Shown here: positions 43,626-53,466 of the stretch, one piece after another
Position numbering within the stretch: position 1 is the stretch's first letter
Layout: every line of letters starts with the position of its first letter
Assembly (NCBI RefSeq): GCF_001662075.1
Contig: NZ_LYPL01000012.1
Location: forward strand, 1-64,000
DNA from: Rhizobium bangladeshense
Lineage (GTDB): Bacteria; Pseudomonadota; Alphaproteobacteria; Rhizobiales; Rhizobiaceae
Direction: 5' to 3'
Length of the DNA stretch: 64,000 nucleotides
Translations under genes and position numbers: made by a program
Notes under the pieces: model-generated
Databases searched by the model: none
Told to the model about the DNA's origin: nothing
Seen by the model: the letters and a program-made list of their open reading frames with translations, nothing else

Positions 43626-45053
43626 TCAATAACCCAGGATGGACTTCGTTTCGAGATACTCTTCGAGCCCGTATACACCATACTCGCGGCCGTTACCCGA
43701 GCGTTTGTAGCCACCGAAGGCGGCCGCTCCGTCCCAAGCCGGATAGTTGATATGAACCTGGCCGGCACGAATGCGGGCGGCGACCCGCCGTGCCCGCTCC
43801 GGATCTGAAGACTGAACATGGGCGCCCAATCCATAAACGGTGTCGTTAGCAATCGCGATTGCCTCTTCCTCGTCCTTGTAGGGCATGATCGAAATCACCG
43901 GACCAAAGATTTCCTCACGAGCTATGCGCATATCCGACGTCACCTTGGAAAAGATCGTCGGCTGTGTGAAAAAGCCGCTGTCAAGGCCGGCCGGCCGGCC
44001 CAAGCCGCCGCACAGCAGCTTGGCGCCGTCATCGATGCCGGCCTGGATCATGACCTGCACCCTCTCGAACTGTGCACGATTGGCGATCGGCCCCATGTCC
44101 GTCGACGGATCGAGCGGGGCACCAACTCGGATGGCACGGGCAGTGGCGCTTGCCAGTTCCTCGACCTCGTCGAGCCGATATACAGGCACCAGCATGCGCG
44201 TCGGCGCGCTGCACGACTGGCCGACATTGCGCATGCCGGCGAGCACGCCCTTCGCGACTGCGTCGCTGAAATTAGCATCGTCGAGCAAGATGTTCGGCGA
44301 CTTGCCGCCGAGTTCTTGAACCACGCGCTTCACCGTCGGCGCGGCCGCCTGCGCCACGAGCACCCCTGCGCGGGTGGAACCGGTGATCGAAATCATGTCA
44401 ACATCCGGATGGCTAGCGAGCGCTGCGCCGACGCTCTCGCCGGTGCCGTTGACCAGATTGAATACGCCCGGCGGAGTGCCGGCATCATGCATCAGCTGGG
44501 CAAAGAGCAGAGCGCTACAAGGCGACAACTCACTGGGCTTGAGGATGATGGAGCAACCTGCTGCGATCGCGGGAGCGACCTTAGCCGTGATCTGGTAAAG
44601 TGGCCAGTTCCAGGGTGTGATCAGCGCGCAAACCCCGATCGCTTCCTTGGCGGTTGCGGTGCGCCCATCAACCGTCGTGAATTGGTACTTCTCGAGAATT
44701 TCCATCTGGACACGGATGTGCTCGGCAGCAAAAGGAACCTGGGAAGCCCGCGCGAAGGTGATCGCAGCCCCCATTTCCATGACGAGCGCTTCCGCAAACG
44801 CATCCGCTCTTTCTTTCAGGAGAGAATGCATCCTGCCGAGCAGATCAAGCCTCTCCGAAACAGATGCTTGAGAAAAAGTCGGGAATGCGTTGCGCGCAGC
44901 TGCAGCCGCGAGATCGACATGTTTAGCACCGCCCGCAGCAATATGCCCAACAATCTGCTCGGAGGCCGGATTGACGATAGGCAAGCGGGTTACATCCACA
45001 GCTTCGTGCCACTTTCCACCAATATAGAACTGGCTCTCGCGTCCGGTCAGCAT
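43626..45053 (-). CDS. NAD(P)-dependent aldehyde dehydrogenase, copy 4
   Basis: A 475-residue aldehyde dehydrogenase with TPWNWPL, KPSELSPCSALLF, ITGSTRAGV, general base in QELGGKSPNI and catalytic Cys in NVGQSCSAPTRML, all intact. It is the closest relative in this window of the enzyme at 22973-24415. The start is ATG 45053, seven bases after GAGG; ATG 45056 and a much longer frame to 45266 exist, but the extension runs through IS-flank sequence and has no aldehyde dehydrogenase features. It is convergent with the LysR gene, 8 bp away. Confidence 0.87.
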   Translation of the reverse strand: MLTGRESQFYIGGKWHEAVDVTRLPIVNPASEQIVGHIAAGGAKHVDLAAAAARNAFPTFSQASVSERLDLLGRMHSLLKERADAFAEALVMEMGAAITFARASQVPFAAEHIRVQMEILEKYQFTTVDGRTATAKEAIGVCALITPWNWPLYQITAKVAPAIAAGCSIILKPSELSPCSALLFAQLMHDAGTPPGVFNLVNGTGESVGAALASHPDVDMISITGSTRAGVLVAQAAAPTVKRVVQELGGKSPNILLDDANFSDAVAKGVLAGMRNVGQSCSAPTRMLVPVYRLDEVEELASATARAIRVGAPLDPSTDMGPIANRAQFERVQVMIQAGIDDGAKLLCGGLGRPAGLDSGFFTQPTIFSKVTSDMRIAREEIFGPVISIMPYKDEEEAIAIANDTVYGLGAHVQSSDPERARRVAARIRAGQVHINYPAWDGAAAFGGYKRSGNGREYGVYGLEEYLETKSILGY

Positions 45054-45245
45054 CATTTCACCTCGCTTCACGACATTGCGGCCATTGGACCTGCCCTGCA
45101 TAAGGATGCCCGGAAAGACTGGAAGATGACATTTAGGACGTCTGAATGTTTCCTTAATACGGGTGTTAACCACGAAGTCACTCACACCGGCTGAACAGAA
45201 CGGGTAGCAGGCTCGAATGACCTTGCCACGTTGAACTAATCCATT

Positions 45246-46205
45246 TTGAAGTACGCTCTGGCCCATCGAGAGGACCAGGGAATGAAGCGCAACCGTTTTA
45301 TGGACGAACAGATTATCGGCATTCTGAAGACCACGAGGCGCGCACGCCGGTCTCGGAGCTTTGCCGCAAGCACGGCGTCAGCGATGCGAGCATCTACAAG
45401 TGGAAGGTCAAGTTCGGCGGCATGGACGTGTCCGAAGCCAAGCGGCTGAAGACGCTGGAAGACGAGAATACGAACTGAAACGGCTCCTGGCAGACGCCAA
45501 TGCTCGACAATGCCGCTTTGAAAGACCTTTTGGGAAAGAAGTGGTGACGCCCGCAGCAAAGCGGAACGCTGTCAAGCATCTGATGGACCACCATCAGATG
45601 AGCGAACGGACCTTGTGAACCACAAGCGGCTCTTCCGGCTTTATCGGGAGGAGAAGCTGACAGTGCGCAAGCGCGGCGGCCGCAAGCGAGCGATCGGCAC
45701 ACGAGCGCCGATGCTGGTCCCGATGAAAGCCAATGATCGTTGGTCACTGGACTTCGTGACGGTTCAACTCACCGATGGACGCAGGTCGCGAATTCTGACG
45801 GTCGTCGATGATTGCACGAGGGAATGCCTGGCACTCGTCGCCGATACATCGCTTTCCGGTCTGCGCGTTGCCCGCGAGCTTGACCGGATCATCGAGGGAC
45901 GAGGCAAGCCGAAGATGATCGTCAGCGACAATGGCAGCGAGTTCACCAGCAACGCGATCCTGCAATGGACGGACAAGACTAAGGTGGATTGGCACTACAT
46001 TGCGCCTCGCAAACCCATTCAGAACGCTTTCATCGAAAGCTTCAATGGACGGCTGCGAGACGAATTCTTGAATGAAACTCTCTTCTCGTCACTCACCCAC
46101 GCTCGCTCAGAGCTTTCAAACTGGCGGCGATTACAACGATCACCGACCGCACTCCGGCCTCGGCTGCTGACGCCTGCCGAGTTCGCTCAGATCATCAATC
46201 CGTGA
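45246..46205 (+). mobile_element. Decayed IS3-family insertion sequence (transposase remnants)
   Basis: OrfA starts at ATG 45282 (MKRNRFMDEQIIGILK) and its helix-turn-helix continues only if single-base indels are corrected at about 45330, 45475, 45500 and 45540 (HEARTPVSELCRKHG, GGMDVSEAKRLK, VVTPAAKRNAVKHLM). OrfB lacks its start and about 70 residues; from about 45615 it shows NHKRLFRLYREE, WSLDFVTVQLTDGRR with the first catalytic Asp, SDNGSEFTSN with the second, and FIESFNGRLRDEFLNE with the Glu. Another shift breaks the end before LTPAEFAQIINP. No terminal inverted repeats or target duplication could be confirmed, so the borders are approximate. The element cannot move by itself. Confidence 0.75.
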
Positions 46206-46791
46206 CGATGCGGTGCTGCGCAGCCGGAACGGCTCCGCACCGCAACCCGCCGCTACCGCCCCGAATACAGCAACTCAAAACCGCTGGAGTGAACTCAAGG
46301 TCAGGCCCCACCAACGTGGTGGGATTTTCTACCAAAAGCGCCACCAGGCCCGCTTTGAAGGTGTCGACGTTGATATCGTTTCCGAAATGGTGCTGCCATC
46401 CCGGCCGTACAAGTCACGTCGATTATTAACCAGAATTGACTAACGGAATCCCCTAATACAGTAATTGATTGGATATAGCGCTTACTATATTGTGCCCCAT
46501 CTTGTCGAAAACCAAGCGTTCTAACCGACTGTGCACTGCAGTCGGAATGGCTGATCTTTACCATTGGAGGAAATTCTCCAACGGGAGATAGCTGACAATA
46601 TCGGGTGTTGAGGCCGATAGCCGACCTCCGTGAGAGAGATTCCAAACACCGGTTTAGCCTCCCCCCGCGAGGCGGGGCCGAGGATTGTCGTCCGCTTGGC
46701 GACCAACGCCAGAGGGAAGCCAGCATATCGTCCAAAAGTGCACTCTGGCGCATCCTGAAGTGAGTGAAACACCAATCAAGGAGCATGTACC
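46206..46791. other. Intergenic region after the IS, with hairpins
   Basis: 586 bp with no convincing gene; a long minus-strand open frame here has no family features. CCCACC (46307-46312) pairs with GGTGGG (46318-46323) followed by ATTTTCT, a terminator-like structure reading rightwards. Further short dyads are CCGACTG-N7-CAGTCGG near 46527 and TTGGAG-N6-CTCCAA near 46565. The IS right end may lie in this stretch. The ribosome site AAGGAG of the next gene is at its right edge. Confidence 0.4.
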
Positions 46792-47034
46792 ATGTCGAAA
46801 CTTGCACTTCCGGTTCTTGCCGCCCTGGCACTCTTACTCAACGGGCTTCAGCCGACGTTTGCTGCCAGCAGCAATTCACGAGACGAAACCACAACGATGG
46901 GTGAAAGCGGTAAGACGCCCCCCAACGACAACGCGGGAACCAGCAACGGCACCAAGGAGACTTCAACAAACAAGGGTAATCCGGACAATACCAACTGCAA
47001 CGACTGCGGTTCGAGTGGGCCGGGCAACAATTGA
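46792..47034 (+). CDS. Small exported Asn/Thr/Gly-rich protein, unknown function
   Basis: An 80-residue protein. AAGGAG lies upstream of ATG 46792. Residues 1-25 form a classical signal peptide (basic start, LALPVLAALALLL core, AFA-type cleavage site at QPTFAAS). The mature part of about 55 residues is low complexity, rich in Asn, Thr, Ser and Gly, with a C-N-D-C pair and a GSSGPGNN tail. I do not recognise a family. The signal peptide and good ribosome site make a real gene likely. Confidence 0.65.
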   Translation: MSKLALPVLAALALLLNGLQPTFAASSNSRDETTTMGESGKTPPNDNAGTSNGTKETSTNKGNPDNTNCNDCGSSGPGNN

Positions 47035-47297
47035 GGGAAATCTGGAACAGGCGTGCGGCTCGCGCTTGCAATAGCATTGTCTGATTGACGAGCCGCCGCC
47101 ACTCGCAACGGTCGCTCCTGTTCCGCCAAGATGGCGTTCTTCCGTCAAGCTATGCTTCTGCGAATCCAGCCGGAGTCGATTTTCGCTGTCGATCCTTCGC
47201 CATTATCCCAACTCATGAGAAAGCCCACTCCATAAAGGCATTCTGAGCGTGCAGACGAGGTGCAGGGAGAAGTATTTTTGCGTTTGGGGGCTTGAGC

Positions 47298-47771
47298 ATG
47301 GTAATTCATCGCCAAATGCTTGATGGAATACCAACGGCATGCGGCAGGCGCGTTGCATTTTGTTTATTATTGGCCGTTGTAAATATTATTCTGCCTCTCA
47401 CTACGGAGTCGCGAGCTGGTCCTTCTGTCCTAACCGCTAGGTTGCAGATGGTGTGTGGTCGGTCCGATGTGGTCTGGGGCTATATCGTGAGGGTAATGGG
47501 TGAAAAGAACGCAATAGTGAACGTTGGCAGCCCAGGCAAGCAGGGGGAAACGATTCGCCACTTTTTGCTATATGGCGACAAAAGCTGGGTCCTGATTTAC
47601 GACTTTTTTCATCGGGGGCGTCCCCGTGAGGAAGATCAAGCCTGTATCGTCGCCAGTGGCACCGAAAAAACCGCCTACGAAGCGACCGACCTCTTGATCG
47701 ACAACCTTCCTCAAGGCTGGATCGGAGACAGGCTAAACGACGTACCTCAGCTTGAGCGAATACCGCGCTAG
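47298..47771 (+). CDS. Hypothetical small exported protein
   Basis: A protein of about 157 residues with a hydrophobic N-terminal stretch (VAFCLLLAVVNIILPL, residues 20-35) that may be a signal peptide or membrane anchor. The remaining part is mixed polar with VVWGYIVRVMGEKNAIVNVG and HFLLYGDKSWVLIYDFF. No known domain is recognised. The start could be TTG 47292 or ATG 47298; a G-rich stretch upstream is a weak ribosome site. It is in an A+T-richer stretch with other accessory genes. Confidence 0.5.
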   Translation: MVIHRQMLDGIPTACGRRVAFCLLLAVVNIILPLTTESRAGPSVLTARLQMVCGRSDVVWGYIVRVMGEKNAIVNVGSPGKQGETIRHFLLYGDKSWVLIYDFFHRGRPREEDQACIVASGTEKTAYEATDLLIDNLPQGWIGDRLNDVPQLERIPR

Positions 47772-47980
47772 GAAATCATATAGGCCGTGTTTCATTGCAA
47801 GTTTGCTCATACACGGAAAGGCGATCACAGATTGGCGCGGCGCGGCCAACGTGGGAGCGGAACACCGGTTACGACTCTACGCTATCCCCTGCCTTGACCG
47901 GGATCGAACCTGAGGCCCATTCGTCGCCGTTGAATTTCCAAGAATGCTCGGCTCTGGGGCCTGCAGCGAATTCCCAGGCG

Positions 47981-49207
47981 CTAACGCCACAACGCCGAGA
48001 TTGGCACGGCGGATAGGCGTTCTCCGAACGGGATCACCTTGTCATGGTCGTACAAGACCATGCCCGAAACAAACCGTTCTTTGGATGCTTCGGCCAAGAT
48101 TCGCAATCCAGAAAAATCGGAATTCGTGACGGATGCTGCCGCTTTGATCTCGATACCGACAATCCGCCCTCGCCTGTCTTCAATGACGATATCGACTTCA
48201 TTCTGCTGCTTGTCACGAAAATGCGAAAACTCAAATCTGGTATGTGCGGCGCTGGCGAGTTTAAGGATTTCCCCAAAAACAAAAGTCTCCAGCAACGCCC
48301 CAAACTGCCCCCTATCATCCCGGAGTCGGTCGAGAGAAAGGTCACGAAGAGATGCGAGAAGACCAGAATCGAGAAAGTGTATTTTCGGGGTCTTGGTCAG
48401 GCGTTTCAGTTTGTTGGAAAACCAGGGTTGAACGGTTCGGGCGAGGAACAGGCTCTCGAAAATGCCAACGTATTTCTGCGTTGTGATGTGGTTCATCCCG
48501 ATGGCGGCGCCAATTCCGGAGTAGTTCACGAGTTGTCCCGAATGCTCCGCCAGGATGCGCAGCAAGCGCGGCATTTGCGCAATCTGCTCGATTTGCGCGA
48601 CATCGCGAACGTCGCGTTGAACGATCGCCTGGATATAATCCGCATACCAGTCCTGTCTGCGGCTCAAGGTTTTGCGGCTCAATGCTTCGGGATATCCACC
48701 GGCCAGGACCGCAGCCATCAGGTCGTCGCCGACGATGGGTTCGCCGCCCTTAGCTTCATTTTGAAAGGCGTCGCGCAGGAAGCTGCTGCTGCCGGCGGTT
48801 CTGATCTCGCTTTGCGCAAGCGGCAGCAATCGAACGACCTCCATGCGCCCTGCGAGCGAGTCCGCCACGCGTGGCAGGGTCATGAGATTGGCTGAACCGG
48901 TCAGGAGGAAACGTCCTGGACGTTGGTCGGTATCCACGCTTTCCTTGATGGCCAGCAACAGCTCGGGCGCGCGCTGAATTTCATCGATAATGGCGCGATC
49001 CATACGTCTTACAAAGCCAACCGGATCCTGTCGCGCTGCGCCCAAGGTGGTAGCATTGTCCAGTGTGTAATACTCCATCTCCTCGTTGGCCATCTTCTTC
49101 GCCAGCGTCGTTTTTCCTGATTGTCGGGGGCCCGCGACCAGCACAACTCGCGTGTCTGACATTGCGTCGGCCACGCGTTGCTCGACGAGCCTTGGATAAA
49201 GCGCCAC
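47981..49207 (-). CDS. AAA-family ATPase with DUF4143 domain
   Basis: A 408-residue protein of the AAA_14/DUF4143 class. Walker A GPRQSGKTT lies near residue 28, a Walker B-like RAIIDEIQRAPELL near 73, the sensor-like FLLTGSANL near 100, and the C-terminal DUF4143 region includes QQNEVDIVIEDRRGRIVGIEIKA, which resembles a nuclease-like E-V-D...E-I-K motif. Function in this family is unknown; members are typical of accessory regions. GTG 49207 is preferred over GTG 49213 because AAGGA is seven bases upstream. Four 22-bp repeats lie directly upstream. Confidence 0.83.
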   Translation of the reverse strand: MALYPRLVEQRVADAMSDTRVVLVAGPRQSGKTTLAKKMANEEMEYYTLDNATTLGAARQDPVGFVRRMDRAIIDEIQRAPELLLAIKESVDTDQRPGRFLLTGSANLMTLPRVADSLAGRMEVVRLLPLAQSEIRTAGSSSFLRDAFQNEAKGGEPIVGDDLMAAVLAGGYPEALSRKTLSRRQDWYADYIQAIVQRDVRDVAQIEQIAQMPRLLRILAEHSGQLVNYSGIGAAIGMNHITTQKYVGIFESLFLARTVQPWFSNKLKRLTKTPKIHFLDSGLLASLRDLSLDRLRDDRGQFGALLETFVFGEILKLASAAHTRFEFSHFRDKQQNEVDIVIEDRRGRIVGIEIKAAASVTNSDFSGLRILAEASKERFVSGMVLYDHDKVIPFGERLSAVPISALWR

Positions 49208-49222
49208 AGTCACATCCTTTGA

Positions 49223-49302
49223 TGACCATTTGAAATTACGGCAATGACTAATTGAAAGTCAAGATGTGACCATTTGAAATCTAAATGGCGGCTGATTGAA
49301 AT
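49223..49302. repeat. Four direct repeats with exact 22-bp period
   Basis: TGACCATTTGAAAT starts at 49223 and again, identically, at 49267. TGACTAATTGAAAG starts at 49245 and CGGCTGATTGAAAT at 49289. All four starts are exactly 22 bp apart, while the 8-bp spacers differ. They lie 16 bp upstream of the ATPase start codon, on its promoter side. A two-helical-turn period puts all copies on one face of the DNA, as for an array-binding regulator. This is promoter DNA rather than a CRISPR. Confidence 0.8.
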
Positions 49303-49485
49303 GAGAGACCAGAAGTAGGTGGCATGCAAGCTGGGCTGGAGGGAACTTGACATCGAACTCTGCTATTGGGATGACTCGTTTTCATGGACGCATCGTACCG
49401 GAGTTTTCAATACTGGTCGCATTCCAACTGCTGCCCGATCTACGACGGCGGACGTATTGGAGTGGAGATCAGGCTTAGATTTCAT

Positions 49486-49497
49486 CACCAAATGGTG
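49486..49497 (+). promoter_or_regulatory. Candidate VapBC operator
   Basis: CACCA-AA-TGGTG, a perfect 5-bp inverted repeat, stands about 35 bp before the antitoxin start. VapB-VapC complexes usually autorepress by binding such dyads in their own promoter. The assignment is by position only. Confidence 0.4.
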
Positions 49498-49530
49498 CTA
49501 TCCATAACGCCATAAATCAGGAAACCAACG

Positions 49531-49731
49531 ATGCGATCGACTATCAATCTCGACGACACCCTCATGGAAAGGGCTAGGTCCCTAACCGGCACGAAAGAAA
49601 CCGCCACCCTGGTCCGCCAAGCGTTGGAGACGCTTGTCCGTGTGGAGTCGGGAAAACGCCTCATCGCGCTCGGCGGAACTATGCCGGATGCGGAGGCAGC
49701 CCCACGCCGCCGGAGCCCAGCTGCCAAGTGA
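49531..49731 (+). CDS. vapB: VapB-type antitoxin (ribbon-helix-helix)
   Basis: A 66-residue protein starting MRSTINLDDTLMERARSLTG, the typical beta-strand/helix N-terminus of the VapB/DUF2191 antitoxins, followed by a toxin-binding tail (ALGGTMPDAEAAPRRR). AGGAA precedes ATG 49531. It would bind and neutralise the adjacent PIN toxin and repress its own promoter. The stop overlaps the toxin start. Confidence 0.88.
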   Translation: MRSTINLDDTLMERARSLTGTKETATLVRQALETLVRVESGKRLIALGGTMPDAEAAPRRRSPAAK

Positions 49732-50111
49732 TACTTGCCGACACTTCCATCTGGATCGATCATTTCCGGCATGCCGATTCAGAGCTGCGTAGGATTATCG
49801 AGGACGATCGTCTCTTATGCCATCCAGTTGTAATCGGAGAGCTCGCACTTGGCAGTCTTCGGGATCGCAGTAGCGTGATAGCTTTCCTGGCGGCCCAGCG
49901 CCAAGCGTTCGTCGCGACGCACGACGAAGTCATGATGATGATCGATCGCCACGCTATTTTCAGTATGGGCATTGGCTACACAGATGCCCATTTGATGGCC
50001 TCAGTTCTCCTCGATCAGCGAGCGGCCTTATGGACCAGAGACAAGCGTCTGCGGGCAGCGGCCGAAAAGGCGGGGGCTTCGCTGCACACCCCTGCCAAAG
50101 CGCGAAACTAA
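49728..50111 (+). CDS. vapC: VapC-type PIN-domain toxin ribonuclease
   Basis: A 127-residue PIN-domain endoribonuclease. The acidic active-site set is visible as Asp4 or Asp5 in ILADTSIWIDHF, Glu in VVIGELALGSL near residue 42, Asp in YTDAHLMAS near 88 and Asp in LWTRDKRL near 106. It starts at GTG 49728, overlapping the antitoxin stop. Expected role: cleavage of tRNA or other RNA when the antitoxin is degraded, helping to retain the accessory region. Confidence 0.88.
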   Translation: MILADTSIWIDHFRHADSELRRIIEDDRLLCHPVVIGELALGSLRDRSSVIAFLAAQRQAFVATHDEVMMMIDRHAIFSMGIGYTDAHLMASVLLDQRAALWTRDKRLRAAAEKAGASLHTPAKARN

Positions 50112-50112
50112 A

Positions 50113-50280
50113 GCGCGTGCGCTCGGCGCAGACGAGACGATCAACTACAGCATTCCGGATTGGGAGAAGGCTGTTCTCGATCTGACTGACGGCGTTGGGG
50201 CCGACGTCGTGCTCGACATGGTCGGCGCCTCGAGCTTTGCTCGATCTCTCGCCGCGGCGCGCCAGGGCGGAGTGGTCTAG
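50113..50280 (+). pseudogene. Fragment of a zinc-type alcohol dehydrogenase/quinone oxidoreductase
   Basis: Just after vapC, 55 codons read ARALGADETINYSIPDW, then DGVGADVVLDMVGAS and LAAARQGGVV before a stop. This is the Rossmann-domain stretch of medium-chain dehydrogenases. Both the N-terminal catalytic domain and the C-terminus are missing and there is no start codon, so it is a remnant cut off by the toxin-antitoxin insertion or by deletion. Confidence 0.65.
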
Positions 50281-50781
50281 CCGTAGATAGTCTTGGCCGA
50301 CGACCTCCGCCTGCGCGAGACGGAGGCGGCTTCCGAACTGCGAGCGTAGGAGTTACGGAAGTAACGGATTGCGACGTCGTTCCAAGACATTTACTCCCTG
50401 CCAAACAGCGCCATAACCGGCGCCTTCCAGCGCCTGATTGGGAAGTTCTCTTTGCTATGCATTCAACTCCTGAAGGCAGACAACATCCGGCGCAGCCCTT
50501 CAGGCGCCACCAGAGCTCAACAGACTCGGAAAAGGCGGTCACTTTGCCGCCTGGGAGCAGTCAGACGTCTTCCCGCAGGAACTCAGAGCCGCATTCAAGT
50601 CGCTGCGTTAGTCAGTTCGAGAGTTCGAGAGAAGCAAGCCGCGGGCTCAGCGCGCGCCGCCCTTTCCCAACCCAAGGGGGAAAACATGGCAACTGAAACC
50701 AGCATCGAGAGAGCGCCAACGGCGTCGAGGAAGAGCCACGCTCCGTTGAGCGCCGCCCCGCGTGGTCTTGGCCAGATCCGC
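50281..50781. other. Junction region with a truncated gene start
   Basis: 501 bp without an intact gene. At 50686 an ATG with AAGGGGGAAAAC before it opens MATETSIERAPTAS and about 15 further codons; the frame then runs into antisense of lpdV. It looks like the 5' end of a lost gene fused to the 3' end of the core bkd operon at about 50770. The upstream half resembles no gene and may be degraded sequence. Confidence 0.4.
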
Positions 50782-52179
50782 TCAGATATGCAAAGCGCTC
50801 CCCAAAGCCCTCAGTGCCGCCTCCATCACCGCTTCGCTGCGGGTCGGATGGGCGTGGATGGTCCCGGCGACATCTTCCAGGCGCGCGCCCATCTCGATCG
50901 CCAGGGCAAACGACGCCGACAGTTCGGAAACGCCTGCTCCGACCGCCTGCAAGCCGAGAACGAGGTTGGTGTCGGCACGGGCGACGACGCGCACGAAACC
51001 CTCCTCCGAGACCATCGTCATCGCCCGCCCATTGGCGCTGAATGGAAACTGCCCAGTGCGGATTTTGTAGCCTTGCGCCTGCGCCTCCGCCGGCGAGAGG
51101 CCGGCGCTGACGATCTCGGGATCGGTGAAGCAGATGGCGGGAATACAGCGCTTGTCCCAGGCGCGCTTCTTGCCGGCGATGATCTCAGCCACCATCTCGC
51201 CTTGGGCCATGGCCCGATGCGCCAGCATCGGCTCGCCGGTGACATCACCGATGGCATAGATGCCGCGCATTGAGGTGCGGCAGCGATCATCGATCCTGAG
51301 ATAGGGACCGGCGCGATCGAGATCGAGCTCCTCGAGACCGGAGCCCGCCGTTCGCGGCCGGCGGCCGACGGTGACGAGGATGCGGTCGGCCGGCAGGCTC
51401 TCTCGCCGGCCATCAGAGGTTTCGACCATCAATGCCTCACCATTGTCGGCAAGACCCGTCGCCTTCGCGCCTGTGAGCACACGGATGCCGCTTTCGGTGA
51501 GCTTGCGCATGACGGGACGCACGAGTTCGGCATCGTAGAGCGGCAGCACCTGCGGCGTCGCCTCGACCACCGTCACATCAGATCCCATCTTGGAGAAAGC
51601 CATTCCGAGCTCCAGCCCAATATAACCGCCGCCGACCACGACCAGCTTTTTGGGCAGCTCGGTCAGCGACAGCGCCTCGGTCGACGAAATGACGTGGCCG
51701 CCGAATGGCAGGTTGGAAAGCTCAACCGGATCGGAGCCGGTGGCAATCACCACGGTTTCGGCGCGGATGATCTGCTGGCCGGTTTCGGTCTCCACCTCCA
51801 CCGTCTTGCCGTCACGGAAGTGAGCCCGGCCGTGGACGATCTTCACCCGCGCCTTCTGCAACAGCCCCGAGACGCCACCTGTCAGCCGGCCGACGATGCC
51901 GTCCTTCCAGGCGATCGTCCTGCCAAGATCGATCGAGGCGCCTTCGACACGAATGCCCATCGAATTTTTGCCGGCGAGCATCTTCTGCGTGGCGTCGAAC
52001 TCCTCGGCCGCATGGATCAAAGCCTTGGAAGGAATGCAGCCGACCGTCAGGCAGGTGCCGCCCGGCTTGCCGGCTTCGACGATGACCGTATCGACACCGA
52101 GCTGTCCGGCGCGGATGGCGCAGACATAACCGCCCGGACCGGCGCCGATGACGAGGAGCTTGCAGACAATCTCTTTCAT
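50782..52179 (-). CDS. lpdV: Dihydrolipoyl dehydrogenase, E3 of branched-chain keto-acid dehydrogenase
   Basis: A 465-residue FAD flavoprotein reoxidising the lipoyl group of E2 with NAD. FAD-binding GAGPGGYVCAIRAGQ lies at residue 12, the redox disulfide Cys43/Cys48 in GGTCLTVGCIPSK, the NAD motif GGGYIGLELG near 175, and the C-terminal His/Glu dyad in HAHPTRSEAV. The position before VGCIPSK is Thr where Asn is most common. It is last in the bkd operon, three bases after bkdB. Its 3' end abuts the accessory region. Confidence 0.93.
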   Translation of the reverse strand: MKEIVCKLLVIGAGPGGYVCAIRAGQLGVDTVIVEAGKPGGTCLTVGCIPSKALIHAAEEFDATQKMLAGKNSMGIRVEGASIDLGRTIAWKDGIVGRLTGGVSGLLQKARVKIVHGRAHFRDGKTVEVETETGQQIIRAETVVIATGSDPVELSNLPFGGHVISSTEALSLTELPKKLVVVGGGYIGLELGMAFSKMGSDVTVVEATPQVLPLYDAELVRPVMRKLTESGIRVLTGAKATGLADNGEALMVETSDGRRESLPADRILVTVGRRPRTAGSGLEELDLDRAGPYLRIDDRCRTSMRGIYAIGDVTGEPMLAHRAMAQGEMVAEIIAGKKRAWDKRCIPAICFTDPEIVSAGLSPAEAQAQGYKIRTGQFPFSANGRAMTMVSEEGFVRVVARADTNLVLGLQAVGAGVSELSASFALAIEMGARLEDVAGTIHAHPTRSEAVMEAALRALGSALHI

Positions 52180-52182
52180 GGA

Positions 52183-53463
<1,281 letters not shown>

Positions 53464-53466
53464 GGC

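Noticed and set aside
45057..45266. N-terminal extension of the 43626 aldehyde dehydrogenase by about 70 residues
   Set aside because: The extra part lies in IS-flank sequence, has no aldehyde dehydrogenase features, and a proper ribosome site serves the internal ATG.
46301..46831. A 176-codon minus-strand open frame
   Set aside because: It has no ribosome site, no family motif and runs across hairpins and the start of the exported-protein gene; taken as chance in low-stop sequence.
47890..47925. A GACCGGGATCGAACC stretch resembling the T-arm of a minus-strand tRNA
   Set aside because: No acceptor stem, D-arm or anticodon arm could be built on either side, so it is not a tRNA gene.
49223..49302. 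CRISPR array
   Set aside because: Repeats are only 14 bp with 8-bp spacers, vary between copies, and no cas genes are near.
50452..51273. A 273-codon plus-strand frame running into lpdV antisense
   Set aside because: Most of it is antisense to lpdV; only its first codons from 50686 could be a genuine, truncated gene start.
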